From Streptomyces sp. NBC_01142 (GTDB lineage Bacteria; Actinomycetota; Actinomycetes; Streptomycetales; Streptomycetaceae), in NCBI RefSeq assembly GCF_026341125.1, contig NZ_JAPEOR010000002.1:2616501-2680500 (forward strand): a stretch of 64,000 nt of DNA, read 5' to 3'. Every line of letters starts with the position of its first letter. Positions within the stretch are counted from its first letter, which is position 1. Shown in pieces: positions 53,034 to 60,857 of the stretch. The position numbers were made by a program, and so were the translations under genes. The notes under the pieces are model-generated. The model was not told the DNA's origin, did not search any database, and saw only the letters and a list, made by a program, of their open reading frames with translations.

Positions 53034-53680
53034 TGCATGCCGTCCAGACCGTCGAGCAGCTTCGTCTTGCACGCCTCGCGGGCCTGCTTGTACGACGGCG
53101 ACTCATGGTCGATGGACGGGGACGCCGGGTTCGGGTCGCCGCCCGGCTGGGCGTTGCCGCCGCTCATGGTCGGGTTGGTGAACTTGGAGACGCCGTTGTC
53201 CCGCATGCACTTGGCGTGCGCGAGCATCGACTCGTAGTCCTTCTGCTGGTCGCGCTTGGGCTCGGCCGTCATGGCGTTCTGGAGTTCGGGGCCGCAGACG
53301 GCGTTCTTGCCGCCCTTGGCGGCCTCCATCTGGCCGGGCTGGGACGCGATCTCGTCGACCTTCGCCCAGTCGAGGTGGCCGCTGAGCTTCGGGTCCGGGA
53401 AGTCCTTGTAGCCGCCCTTGGTACGCATGCACTGGACGTACTTCACCTGGGCGTCGTAGAAGGCGCTCTTCCCGGCGGGTCGGGAGCTCGGGCCGGTGTC
53501 GCTGTTCGCGGGCTGCGAGGCCGACGGGGCGTCCGGCACCGAGGCGATGTCGTCACTCTCCCTCGCGCCGCCGGCGTCGTCACCGACGCCGCAGGCCGCC
53601 GAGAAGGCGAGGACGGGCACCGCGACGAGCGCGGTCAGGCGCAGCCGGGCAGTGGCGCGGGAGGTCGTCTTCAGGTTCAT
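53030..53680 (-). CDS. Lipoprotein encoded first in the exporter operon
   Basis: 216 aa, ATG at 53680. The signal LRLTALVAVPVLAFSAAC ends in a lipobox-like SAAC, so Cys near residue 30 would be acylated. The mature part has a disordered Ser/Pro/Asp region and then two similar Cys-containing segments (VQCMRTKGGYKDFPDPKLSG and AKCMRDNGVSKFTNPTMSGG), each followed by a later Cys. This suggests an internal duplication stabilised by disulfides. It is probably a substrate-binding or sensing component of the exporter; inference from operon position. Confidence 0.82.
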   Translation of the reverse strand: MNLKTTSRATARLRLTALVAVPVLAFSAACGVGDDAGGARESDDIASVPDAPSASQPANSDTGPSSRPAGKSAFYDAQVKYVQCMRTKGGYKDFPDPKLSGHLDWAKVDEIASQPGQMEAAKGGKNAVCGPELQNAMTAEPKRDQQKDYESMLAHAKCMRDNGVSKFTNPTMSGGNAQPGGDPNPASPSIDHESPSYKQAREACKTKLLDGLDGMQ

Positions 53681-53698
53681 GCCCGCAACCTTCGCCAC

Positions 53699-53731
53699 GC
53701 CACATGATGGCCCCTCCATGGCCACATGATG
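53699..53731. promoter_or_regulatory. Paired direct repeats, likely response-regulator box
   Basis: GCCACATGATG occurs at 53699-53709 and 53721-53731, start-to-start 22 bp (two helical turns). It lies in the 134-bp gap between the divergent exporter and two-component operons. OmpR/PhoB-type regulators bind such direct repeats. Confidence 0.68.
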
Positions 53732-53814
53732 AGAACGTAACAATGCCCCCGACCTGCACATCGACCCCCTGCCCGGGCAGCGGACCAGCGGTCGTGGCGC
53801 CCATAATCGACCGC

Positions 53815-54510
53815 ATGCCGCATGTGCTGCTCATCGAGGACGACGCGTCCGTACGGGACGGAATGGAGCTCGTGCTGCGCCGGCACGGGTACGACGTCGA
53901 CACGGCGGCCACCGGCGAGGAAGCCCTCGCCCTGCTGGACGGCCCGGGCGGCGGGAAGGTCGAGCTGGCCGTGCTGGACCTGATGCTGCCCGGCATGGAC
54001 GGCTTCGAGGTGTGCCGCCGCATCCGCGCCAGGACCACCGCCCTGCCGGTCATCATGCTGACCGCGCGCGGCGACGACCAGGACATCGTGACGGGCCTGG
54101 AGGCGGGCGCCGACGACTACGTGGTCAAGCCGGTCACCGCACCCGTGCTGGAGGCCCGCATCCGGGCCGCGCTGCGGCGCGCGGAACCGTCCGGGCATGC
54201 GCAGGGGGCGGACGCCGACCGCGCCGGGCTGGTGATCGACCGCGCCGGGCTGACCGTCACCAAGCACGGCGCCCCGATCGCACTGCCGCCCACCGAGCTG
54301 CGGCTGCTGCTGGAGCTGTCGGCCTCCCCCGGCCGGGTCTTCAGCCGCGAGCAGCTCCTCGAATCCATCTGGGACCACACCTTCCTGGGCGACTCCCGGC
54401 TGGTGGACGCGGCGGTCGGACGGCTGCGGGCCAAGCTCGAGGACGTACCGGCGAAGCCGCGGTACATACAGACGGTGCGGGGCTTCGGCTACCGCTTCGG
54501 GCCGCTGTGA
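53815..54510 (+). CDS. OmpR-family response regulator
   Basis: 231 aa, ATG at 53815. Receiver domain: acidic pocket LLIEDD near residues 4-9, phospho-acceptor Asp near 54 in LAVLDLMLPGMDGF, Thr in IMLTARG near 82, Lys in DDYVVKPV near 104. The C-terminal winged helix ends in RYIQTVRGFGYRFGPL. It overlaps the kinase gene by 4 bp and is divergent from a MacAB-like exporter, whose expression it most likely controls. Confidence 0.95.
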   Translation: MPHVLLIEDDASVRDGMELVLRRHGYDVDTAATGEEALALLDGPGGGKVELAVLDLMLPGMDGFEVCRRIRARTTALPVIMLTARGDDQDIVTGLEAGADDYVVKPVTAPVLEARIRAALRRAEPSGHAQGADADRAGLVIDRAGLTVTKHGAPIALPPTELRLLLELSASPGRVFSREQLLESIWDHTFLGDSRLVDAAVGRLRAKLEDVPAKPRYIQTVRGFGYRFGPL

Positions 54511-56018
54511 GCCGTACGGACGAAGGCAAGCGCGGCACCGCCGCGAAGAGGCGCTCCCGGCGGCTCGTCGGCGGGCTGCGCACCCGGCTCGTCGTCACCT
54601 TCGTCGTCGTCGCCCTCATCAGCGCGGTGACCGCGACCGCCCTCGCCTACCGGGACGCCCGCACCGCCGTCCTCCAGCGCACCCAGAACGCCGCCGTGAA
54701 CGACCTCCGGGAGCGGGTCACCGCGGTCGCCGCCGACTTCGACGTACCGCCCGACCAGCGGTCGCTGTCCCGGTTCGCGGCGAAGGTCTCGGAGGGCATC
54801 GGCGCCCGCATCGTTGTCGCCCGCTACCAGGACCTCGTCGCGGTCTCCGACTCCCTCGCCGAGACGGAGGGCCGGATCACCGCCGAGCTGCGCACCGCCG
54901 TGCGCACCGGGGACGGGGCCCGGTTCCAGCGGGTGGTGTGGCGGGGCGAGCCCTATCTGGTCGTCGGCATGCCCGTGACGTACGCCGACGGGGACCGCCG
55001 CACCTCCGGCCTGGAGGTCTTCGCGATCGCCGATCTGCGGGCCGAGCGCGACGACACTGCCGCCCTGCTGGACTCCGTACGGGCGGGCATCGTGCCGGTG
55101 GTGCTGCTGGCCGCCGTCCTGGCGCTGCTGGCCGCGGGGACGGTCCTTCGTCCGGTACGCAAGCTGGGCCGGGCCACCCGCGAGCTCGCGGCCGGAGACC
55201 TCGGCAGCCGGGTCGCCGTCACCGGGCACGACGAACTCGCCGACCTGGCGAGGACGTTCAACGAGACCGCCGACGCGCTCCAGGCCTCCGACGCGGAACT
55301 GCGCGAGCAGGAGGCGAAGGCACGCCGCTTCGTGGCGGACGTGTCGCACGAACTGCGTACGCCCCTCGCGGCGATGACGATGGTGGCGACCGTCCTGGAG
55401 GAGGACGCCGACCAGCTGCCGCCGGACGCGGCGCGGGCGGCCCGTACCGTCGGCACGGAGACCGCACGGCTGTCCCGGCTGGTCGAGGACCTGATGGAGA
55501 TCTCCCGCTTCGACGCCAAGGCGGTACGGCTGAACGCGGCCGAGACGGACCTCGCCGACACCGTACGGGCGTCGCTGGCGCTGCGCGGCTGGACGGACCG
55601 GGTGCGGACGCACCTCGATGAGGGCGTACGGGCGGTGGTCGACCGGCGCCGCATCGACGTGATCGTCGCGAACCTTGTGGGCAACGCGCTGCGGCACGGA
55701 GCCCCGCCGGTCACCGTGACCCTCGGGACGGCCCTCGCGGCGGACGGGGAGTGGGTGACGCTGGAGGTCGCCGACCACGGTCCCGGGCTGCCGCCGGGGG
55801 CTCGGGAGCGGGTGTTCGACCGGTTCTACAAGGCGGACGCGGCCCGCACGCGTGGCGCGGCCGACGACAGCGGACAGGGCAGCGGCCTCGGCACGGCGAT
55901 CGCGCTGGAGAACGCGCGGCTGCACGGCGGCACGATCGACGTCGCCGACGGACCGCAGGGCGGCGCAGTGTTCACGCTGCGCCTGCCCCTGCGACGTACC
56001 GGAGAGGGCACGGAGTGA
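54507..56018 (+). CDS. Membrane sensor histidine kinase
   Basis: 503 aa from a GTG overlapping the regulator stop. First membrane helix LVVTFVVVALISAVTATALA at about 29-48, an extracytoplasmic sensor of about 150 residues, second helix VPVVLLAAVLALLAAGTVLR near 195-213, then HAMP. The phospho-acceptor His is in FVADVSHELRTPLAAM near 286. HATPase boxes are IVANLVGNALRHGAPP (N), VADHGPGLPPG (G1) and GSGLGTAIALENARLHGG (G2). It overlaps the GerMN lipoprotein gene by 4 bp, making a three-gene operon. Confidence 0.95.
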   Translation: MSRTDEGKRGTAAKRRSRRLVGGLRTRLVVTFVVVALISAVTATALAYRDARTAVLQRTQNAAVNDLRERVTAVAADFDVPPDQRSLSRFAAKVSEGIGARIVVARYQDLVAVSDSLAETEGRITAELRTAVRTGDGARFQRVVWRGEPYLVVGMPVTYADGDRRTSGLEVFAIADLRAERDDTAALLDSVRAGIVPVVLLAAVLALLAAGTVLRPVRKLGRATRELAAGDLGSRVAVTGHDELADLARTFNETADALQASDAELREQEAKARRFVADVSHELRTPLAAMTMVATVLEEDADQLPPDAARAARTVGTETARLSRLVEDLMEISRFDAKAVRLNAAETDLADTVRASLALRGWTDRVRTHLDEGVRAVVDRRRIDVIVANLVGNALRHGAPPVTVTLGTALAADGEWVTLEVADHGPGLPPGARERVFDRFYKADAARTRGAADDSGQGSGLGTAIALENARLHGGTIDVADGPQGGAVFTLRLPLRRTGEGTE

Positions 56019-56512
56019 AGGTCCGGCAAGGGGTCGTGGTCGCCGCGCTGGGGATTGCCCTCATGGGCTGCGGCGTCCAGCCGACCGGAGTGATAGGCGC
56101 GGGCGAGCCCGCGTCCGGGCTGACGCGCGGGATGCGGCTGTACTACGCGTCCGACAGCGGACTGCGCGGGGTGCCCCTGCTCGACAGGGAGGTCAAGGAC
56201 CTCAACGCGGTGGTGAAGCTGCTCGCCGGGGGGCCGCCGCCCGCCGAGCAGCGCGACGGGCTCACCTCTCTCGTCCAGGAGCTCGGCGGCTACTCGGTGA
56301 CGGGAACGGGTTCCCGCGTCACGGTGCGCCTCGACGGCCCCTATACGGCGACGGGGCGCGACCAGGGCACGGGGCAGCTGGTGTGCACCCTGGCGCGCGC
56401 CCAGTCCGTACTCGACCCGAAGGTCCGGGCCGACGACGTCGAGGTCACCCTGCGGCCGTCCGAAAGCGCCGCGCTGGGCCCCTACCGGTGTGCGGAGTTC
56501 CTCAACGGGTGA
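56015..56512 (+). CDS. GerMN-domain lipoprotein coupled to the histidine kinase
   Basis: 165 aa from a GTG overlapping the kinase stop. The signal VKVRQGVVVAALGIALMGC ends in a lipobox (ALMGC; Cys near residue 19). The rest is a GerMN-like domain: MRLYYASDSGLRGVPLLDRE, VVKLLAGGPPPAEQRDGLTS, GYSVTGTGSRVTVRLDGPY. In Streptomyces such lipoproteins are commonly encoded beside two-component systems (compare LpqB with MtrAB) and probably modulate the kinase from outside. That role is inferred here. Confidence 0.9.
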   Translation: MKVRQGVVVAALGIALMGCGVQPTGVIGAGEPASGLTRGMRLYYASDSGLRGVPLLDREVKDLNAVVKLLAGGPPPAEQRDGLTSLVQELGGYSVTGTGSRVTVRLDGPYTATGRDQGTGQLVCTLARAQSVLDPKVRADDVEVTLRPSESAALGPYRCAEFLNG

Positions 56513-56666
56513 GGTGGGCAGGTGAGTTCGCGGCGGCGTGCCGGGTGAGCGGCCGCGCCGCCGCCCACACCGTCCCGTACAGCGCCATCAGCAGGAGGAA
56601 CGGGAGCAGTCCGAGACCGCATCCGTCGCCGCCGCAGAGGTCATCCCGTGGTGGCCAGTCGCTCAC
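56502..56666 (-). CDS. Possible 54-aa membrane protein
   Basis: A GTG at 56666 opens a frame reading VSDWPPRDDLCGGDGCGLGL, then a hydrophobic LLPFLLLMALYGTVWAAARP and a basic end, stop at 56502. One membrane helix is clear. The start overlaps the last 26 bp of the upstream dehydrogenase gene, suggesting coupling, and the 3' end overlaps the convergent GerMN gene by 11 bp. The ribosome-binding site is weak. Confidence 0.45.
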   Translation of the reverse strand: MSDWPPRDDLCGGDGCGLGLLPFLLLMALYGTVWAAARPLTRHAAANSPAHLTR

Positions 56667-57582
56667 GCCACCAGTCCACCGTTGTCTTGACCTGCTCATC
56701 GACGGGGGTGGCTCGTACCGCGAACTCGGCTTCGTAAGCCGTTGAGTCAACTACGAACGGTCGGTCGAACTGATAGCGGATCTCCTTCAGTTCGCGGATC
56801 AGCCGAGAGAAGACCGACACGACACCCAGTACGGCCGGCGGGAGCCTTCGCACCGCGACCGGACCCGTTCCCGACTGAGCGGCAAGGCGGTCGACCATCT
56901 CGCGGGTGGACAGCGCGGGCTCCGTCGGGACGTGCCAGGCCCGTCCCCAGGCCCGCTCCTCGCCCGCGACCTCGACCAGGGCCCTGGCCACATCGGGGAG
57001 ATAGCTCCAGCTGTGCGGGGCGTCCGGATCCCCGAGCGTGGAGACCTGCTTGCCGCGCAGCAGTCGTGGCACGACCCGCGCGGCCAGGTGCCCGCCATCG
57101 GTCACACCGGGCCCGAAGAAGTCCGAGGCCCGAAGCTCGACCGCCTTGATACGACCCTGCTCGTGCAGTTTCTGCGCCTGCTCCCAAACGGCGGCGCGCA
57201 CCCGCCCCTTGGGACCGGTCGCCGCGAGCGGCAGCTTCTCGGTCATGGGACCGTCCACCGGACCGTAGCCGTAGAGGTTGCCCAGCATGACCAGGACGGC
57301 CCCGGTCGCCTCGGCCGCCGCGCAGAGGGACGAGGCCAGCGGCGGCCATTCACTCGCCCAGCGATGGTAGGGCGGTGCGGCGCAGCTGTAGATCGCGGCC
57401 GCGCCCTGCGACACCTCGATCAGTCGCTTGCTGTCCGTCGCGTCCAACGCGACGTGCTCGATGCCGGGTTCCGGGCTTCGGCCCGACCTGGTGACGACCC
57501 GTACCGAGTGACCCTTCTCGGCCAGCAGCCGAGCAGTGGCCGCCCCGGCGGGCCCGAATCCTATAACGACATAAAGGCTCAC
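56641..57582 (-). CDS. NmrA/NAD(P)-dependent epimerase-dehydratase-like protein
   Basis: 313 aa. The Rossmann nucleotide-binding motif is at the N-terminus: YVVIGFGPAGAATARLLAEK, followed by VRVVTRSGR. Short-chain dehydrogenase features include VLVMLGNLYGYGPVDGPM, where an active-site YxxxK is not well formed, and VELRASDFFGPGVTDG. The C-terminal ~100 residues give a substrate-binding cap (PHSWSYLPDVARALVEVAGE). It is an extended or atypical SDR that may act as a redox sensor or on a sugar nucleotide; no way to choose. Confidence 0.88.
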   Translation of the reverse strand: MSLYVVIGFGPAGAATARLLAEKGHSVRVVTRSGRSPEPGIEHVALDATDSKRLIEVSQGAAAIYSCAAPPYHRWASEWPPLASSLCAAAEATGAVLVMLGNLYGYGPVDGPMTEKLPLAATGPKGRVRAAVWEQAQKLHEQGRIKAVELRASDFFGPGVTDGGHLAARVVPRLLRGKQVSTLGDPDAPHSWSYLPDVARALVEVAGEERAWGRAWHVPTEPALSTREMVDRLAAQSGTGPVAVRRLPPAVLGVVSVFSRLIRELKEIRYQFDRPFVVDSTAYEAEFAVRATPVDEQVKTTVDWWRERLATTG

Positions 57583-57609
57583 GTACGAACACTAGCGCGA
57601 GTGTGTTGC

Positions 57610-57786
57610 TCATGTGGTGGATCTCCGCACCCCGGAGGCCGGTGACCGCCGGGGCCGGCTGATGATCGCCGCGGAGGTTCCGCGCCTTCCTGAACAGCCC
57701 GGGTGGACCCGTGTCTTGGCACGAACCCGCGGGTCCTTCGGGAGAATCAGGGCGGTCAACCCGCCGCGGGGGCGAGTGGCACTCAT
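57610..57786 (-). CDS. Possible 58-aa basic ORF
   Basis: An ATG at 57786 with a GAGAGG site about 7 bp upstream opens a 58-codon frame (MSATRPRGGLTALILPKDPR ...) rich in Arg and Ser. It lies 44 bp downstream of the sigma-factor partner gene on the same strand. No family is recognised; the ribosome-binding site is its only support. Confidence 0.3.
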   Translation of the reverse strand: MSATRPRGGLTALILPKDPRVRAKTRVHPGCSGRRGTSAAIISRPRRSPASGVRRSTT

Positions 57787-57830
57787 GGTGGCCTCTCCCC
57801 GGGGGTGGGCGGGCGCTGTCCTTGCTCTCC

Positions 57831-58469
57831 TCAGGAGGGCGGGCTGTACTGCGTCTCGACCACCCTCACCCATGCTCCCCAGCGCTGCACGCTGACCTCG
57901 AGCCGGCGGCCGTTGCCGTTCGTCGGCCCGCTGTAGCCGCCGCCCTTGTGCTCCTTGAGGCCGCAGTCGCCGAGTGTCTCCCCGAGCCGGCGGACCGCGT
58001 CGAGGGCTTCGGCGGTGTTCGCGTACTGGGCCACGCGGTGCCGGGCCCTCGCGTCGCCCTTGCCGCTGTAGGTGTGGGTGAACTGCTGCTCGGGGGCCCG
58101 GACGCCACCGGGCCGGCCGTTGCAGACGCTGTCCAGCCCGGCCTGCGGCAGGGCGCTTGCATCGGATGCCTTTTCGTCGCCTTTCCAGTGCAGGGCCGCG
58201 TACCTCGGCAGCTCCGAGGGCTTCAGGTCCTGCACCACCCCGTGCGACATGAACGGGTTTTCGCCTTCCGAGGCCACCTGCGAACCGCGCGGCCCCGGTG
58301 TCGGATCCGTCCACGAGCCGATGCCCACCGCCGTCGCGGCGATCACCGCCACTGCGACCACGCCGCCCATCCGCTGCCGTGCCCGGCGGCGCTCACCACG
58401 GGCGCGTACGGCCTGTGCGGGCGCAAGCCGCACCGGGACACCGTCCAGCAGTTCCTCGACGTCAGCCAT
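57831..58469 (-). CDS. Membrane-anchored partner of the SigE-family sigma factor
   Basis: 212 aa. The N-terminal ~33 residues are cytoplasmic and basic (RARGERRRARQR), a single helix follows (GGVVAVAVIAATAVGIGSW, about 35-53), and the rest is extracytoplasmic with two cysteines (DSVCNGRPGG, LGDCGLKEHKGGG). It has no zinc HxxxCxxC anti-sigma motif. The start overlaps the sigma gene by 8 bp. Position and topology suggest a membrane anti-sigma or signal protein, but the function is inferred. Confidence 0.72.
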   Translation of the reverse strand: MADVEELLDGVPVRLAPAQAVRARGERRRARQRMGGVVAVAVIAATAVGIGSWTDPTPGPRGSQVASEGENPFMSHGVVQDLKPSELPRYAALHWKGDEKASDASALPQAGLDSVCNGRPGGVRAPEQQFTHTYSGKGDARARHRVAQYANTAEALDAVRRLGETLGDCGLKEHKGGGYSGPTNGNGRRLEVSVQRWGAWVRVVETQYSPPS

Positions 58470-58971
58470 TCGTGACGACCCCCTCGTCGTATGTGTCGAT
58501 GTTCGTGAGCTGCGCGCCGAGCAGTTTGCGCGCCCTGCTGAGCCTGGTTCTCACGGCGCCGCTCGAGGCGCCCGTTTCGCGCGCCACCTCTTCCACCGGC
58601 AGGTCGAGCAGGTGGTGCAGCACCACCGCCCGCCGCTGGTCCGGGCTCAGCTCGCGCAGCGCCGCTACCAGGGCGACGCGATCCTCGGACAGCCCGGGCA
58701 CGTCCGGCGCAGGGCCGTGCCGCAGTTGGGCGCGCAGCCGGTTGCGGGTACGCCGCCAGGTGCTGATGGCCAGCCGGGACGCGACGGTGCGCACCCACGG
58801 CAGCGGGTCCCCCTCCCGTGTGAGCCGGCTCCATCGCTGCCAGGCCCGTGCATACGCCTCCTGCACCGCGTCCTCGGCCTCGGCCAGGTCCCCGGTCATT
58901 GCGTAGACCGTGGCGACAAGCCGTTTGGCCGTGGCGGTGTAGAAGGCGTCGAACTCTGCGTCGGTCGACAT
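58462..58971 (-). CDS. SigE-family ECF RNA polymerase sigma factor
   Basis: 169 aa. Region 2: FDAFYTATAKRLVATVYAMT, then GDLAEAEDAVQEAYARAWQR (the conserved DAVQE segment). Region 4: LRELSPDQRRAVVLHHLLDL, then PVEEVARETGASSGAVRTRL (recognition helix) near residues 115-155. Size and motifs match the SigE-family group (SigE70-type) common in actinomycetes. It overlaps its membrane partner gene, which may hold it inactive. Confidence 0.92.
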   Translation of the reverse strand: MSTDAEFDAFYTATAKRLVATVYAMTGDLAEAEDAVQEAYARAWQRWSRLTREGDPLPWVRTVASRLAISTWRRTRNRLRAQLRHGPAPDVPGLSEDRVALVAALRELSPDQRRAVVLHHLLDLPVEEVARETGASSGAVRTRLSRARKLLGAQLTNIDTYDEGVVTNG

Positions 58972-59113
58972 ATGCCTCTGTTCCCGTTTTCCGGTCCGTG
59001 CCCGTAGCGCTTCCTGTCATCAGCACGCCCGGGCAGCCCGCGATGTTACAAACCGGCCCGGGCGCACATCCGAGCCGGCGATTCGTGCGCCGCGGCGCGA
59101 CCGGTCCCGGAAC

Positions 59114-60322
59114 TCAATTCGCCCCCAGGCGCGTACTCATGTCACTCGGCTCACTCTGCTTCCGCGGTGCTGTGGCGCGTGGCCCCGGTACTGCCGCGCG
59201 CCGGTTCCCCAGGGACAGGGCCAGGGCCAGCACCGCCAGGCCCAGCAGCGGATAGGGGGACGCCAGGGGCTGCTGCCACCAGGGGAGCTTCAGATCCTGC
59301 TCTCCCTGGTGGGGGACCAGCCACAGGGTGCGGGCCAGGAAGAGCGCGGTCACGGCCGCGGCCGTACGGAGACGGCCCTCCGCGATCAGTACGGCCAGCA
59401 GCGGTACGCACCACACCCAGTGGTGCGACCAGCTGATCGGCGAGACGAGGAGCGCGGTCATCGCGGTGACCAGCACTCCCCAGGCCGTGCTCGTGGAGCG
59501 GCGGGCGATCCACAGCCCGGCGACGGCGGTGAACGCGGCGGTGGCGATCCAGACAGGCCCCGGTTCCGGGGTGTGCAGCAGCCGGGCCAGCAGCCCCTGC
59601 AGCGACTGGTTGTCGACGATCCACACCTTGCCGACCCGGCCGGTCTCGAAGATGCGCCGGGTCCAGAAGTCGACGCTGGCGTACGGGAGCACGAGCGCTC
59701 CCAGCAGCACCGTGCCGGTGAAGGAGGCGAGGGCGGTGAGCCCGGCCCGTACCCGTCCGGTGATCAGCAGGTACACGATGAAAACGGCGGGCGTGAGCTT
59801 GACGCCGGCCGCGACGCCGAGCGCGAAGCCCTTGCCGAGGGCTTCCTCGTCCCGCGACAGGTCCCACAGGACCAGGCAGACGAGGGCGAGGTTGATCTGC
59901 CCGAAGAGGAGAGTCTGGAAGACCGGTTCGAGCCAGAGGCCGACGGCGACCGCGGCGATGATCAGCGGGGGCCGCGCGGGAAGCCCGGCGAACCGGCAGG
60001 ACAGGCGCACGAGCAGAGCGAGCAGCAGCGCGTTCCCGACGACAAAGACCACCTTGAGCGCCGGGACGGGCAGCCAGGTGGTCGGTACGAAGAGGATCGC
60101 CGCGAAGGGCGGGTACGTGGCGGGCAGCCGCCACTCGGTGACGCTGAACCCGTAGAGAGCGGTGCCGTTTGCGACGGCGGCCCCCTCGGCCCGGTACACG
60201 AGCGTGTCGGCCATCGGAATGCGCTGGGTGACGCAGAGCGCGGCGAGCGCGGCCAGGGAGAGCGCGAGGGTCAGGGCGCTGAATGCGGTGAGTGAACGAA
60301 GAGTCACATTCCGGTACTTCAC
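59114..60322 (-). CDS. GT87 (DUF2029) polyprenol-phosphate mannosyltransferase-like protein
   Basis: 402 aa from a GTG at 60322. It has about ten membrane helices. GT-C features include a first extracytoplasmic loop with D near residue 38 (MADTLVYRAEGAAVANG) and EWRLPATYPPFAAILFVP near 65, the conserved Y-PP motif of GT87. Actinobacterial homologues are alpha-mannosyltransferases of cell-envelope glycans (lipomannan-type) using polyprenyl-phosphate mannose. The acceptor in this organism is unknown. Confidence 0.88.
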   Translation of the reverse strand: MKYRNVTLRSLTAFSALTLALSLAALAALCVTQRIPMADTLVYRAEGAAVANGTALYGFSVTEWRLPATYPPFAAILFVPTTWLPVPALKVVFVVGNALLLALLVRLSCRFAGLPARPPLIIAAVAVGLWLEPVFQTLLFGQINLALVCLVLWDLSRDEEALGKGFALGVAAGVKLTPAVFIVYLLITGRVRAGLTALASFTGTVLLGALVLPYASVDFWTRRIFETGRVGKVWIVDNQSLQGLLARLLHTPEPGPVWIATAAFTAVAGLWIARRSTSTAWGVLVTAMTALLVSPISWSHHWVWCVPLLAVLIAEGRLRTAAAVTALFLARTLWLVPHQGEQDLKLPWWQQPLASPYPLLGLAVLALALSLGNRRAAVPGPRATAPRKQSEPSDMSTRLGAN

Positions 60323-60375
60323 GGGCGCGACCCTACTAGGGGGTCGACGGCCCAGGGGGTCAGCAGCCCCGGAGG

Positions 60376-60570
60376 TCAGCGGCGGTGGACACCTGCCTCC
60401 TCGGCGTACTCCCCGAGGACGGCGACGCTGAACACGGCCTCGGCGAAGACCTTGACCGCGCGCAGAGCGTTGCCGACGCGGTGGGGCGGGTGGGGGGCGG
60501 CGCCGGTGGCGGTGGCGCCGTGACGGGGGTGGGGGACGTGGGTGCCTGGGGTGAAGGTTGCTGTGCTCAT
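60376..60570 (-). CDS. 64-aa conserved small protein
   Basis: ATG at 60570, with GGAGGT lying directly against the start codon, closer than normal. His/Pro-rich N-terminus (MSTATFTPGTHVPHPRHGAT) and a conserved-looking helical end, GNALRAVKVFAEAVFSVAVL then GEYAEEAGVHRR. I believe similar short proteins occur across Streptomyces. The C-terminal helix is amphipathic to hydrophobic and could associate with the membrane. No function known. Confidence 0.68.
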   Translation of the reverse strand: MSTATFTPGTHVPHPRHGATATGAAPHPPHRVGNALRAVKVFAEAVFSVAVLGEYAEEAGVHRR

Positions 60571-60751
60571 ACCTCCATGATGGCTCGCCGGCACCGCGCG
60601 CCACATCGATCTGCGGACGGAACCGCGGGACCGCGCGTGTACGACTCCAGGCATACGCCGTCCCCTACGGGAAGGACCGCCCGAGCGCCCGGGGAGGACC
60701 TGCGCGAACCGACCCCGAGAAAAACCATTCGCCCGCGATCCACCCTCTGGC

Positions 60752-60757
60752 TACAAT
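60752..60757 (+). promoter_or_regulatory. Possible -10 element for the HelD-like gene
   Basis: TACAAT matches the vegetative -10 consensus at 5 of 6 positions and lies 100 bp before the start codon. No matching -35 is visible at 16-18 bp spacing. Confidence 0.35.
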
Positions 60758-60857
60758 CGCCCGTCTTGCCCGCCTCCCCTCGTGGAGTGCCGCCGCCCGG
60801 ACGGAAACCGGCCGGTCCGTCATGCCGTGATCCCGCCGTGTCCGCCGGAGGCAACCC

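Noticed and set aside
60571..60857. Rifampin-associated element upstream of the HelD-like gene
   Set aside because: No 19-bp inverted repeat with GGGGCTT-type arms could be found in the 287-bp upstream region.
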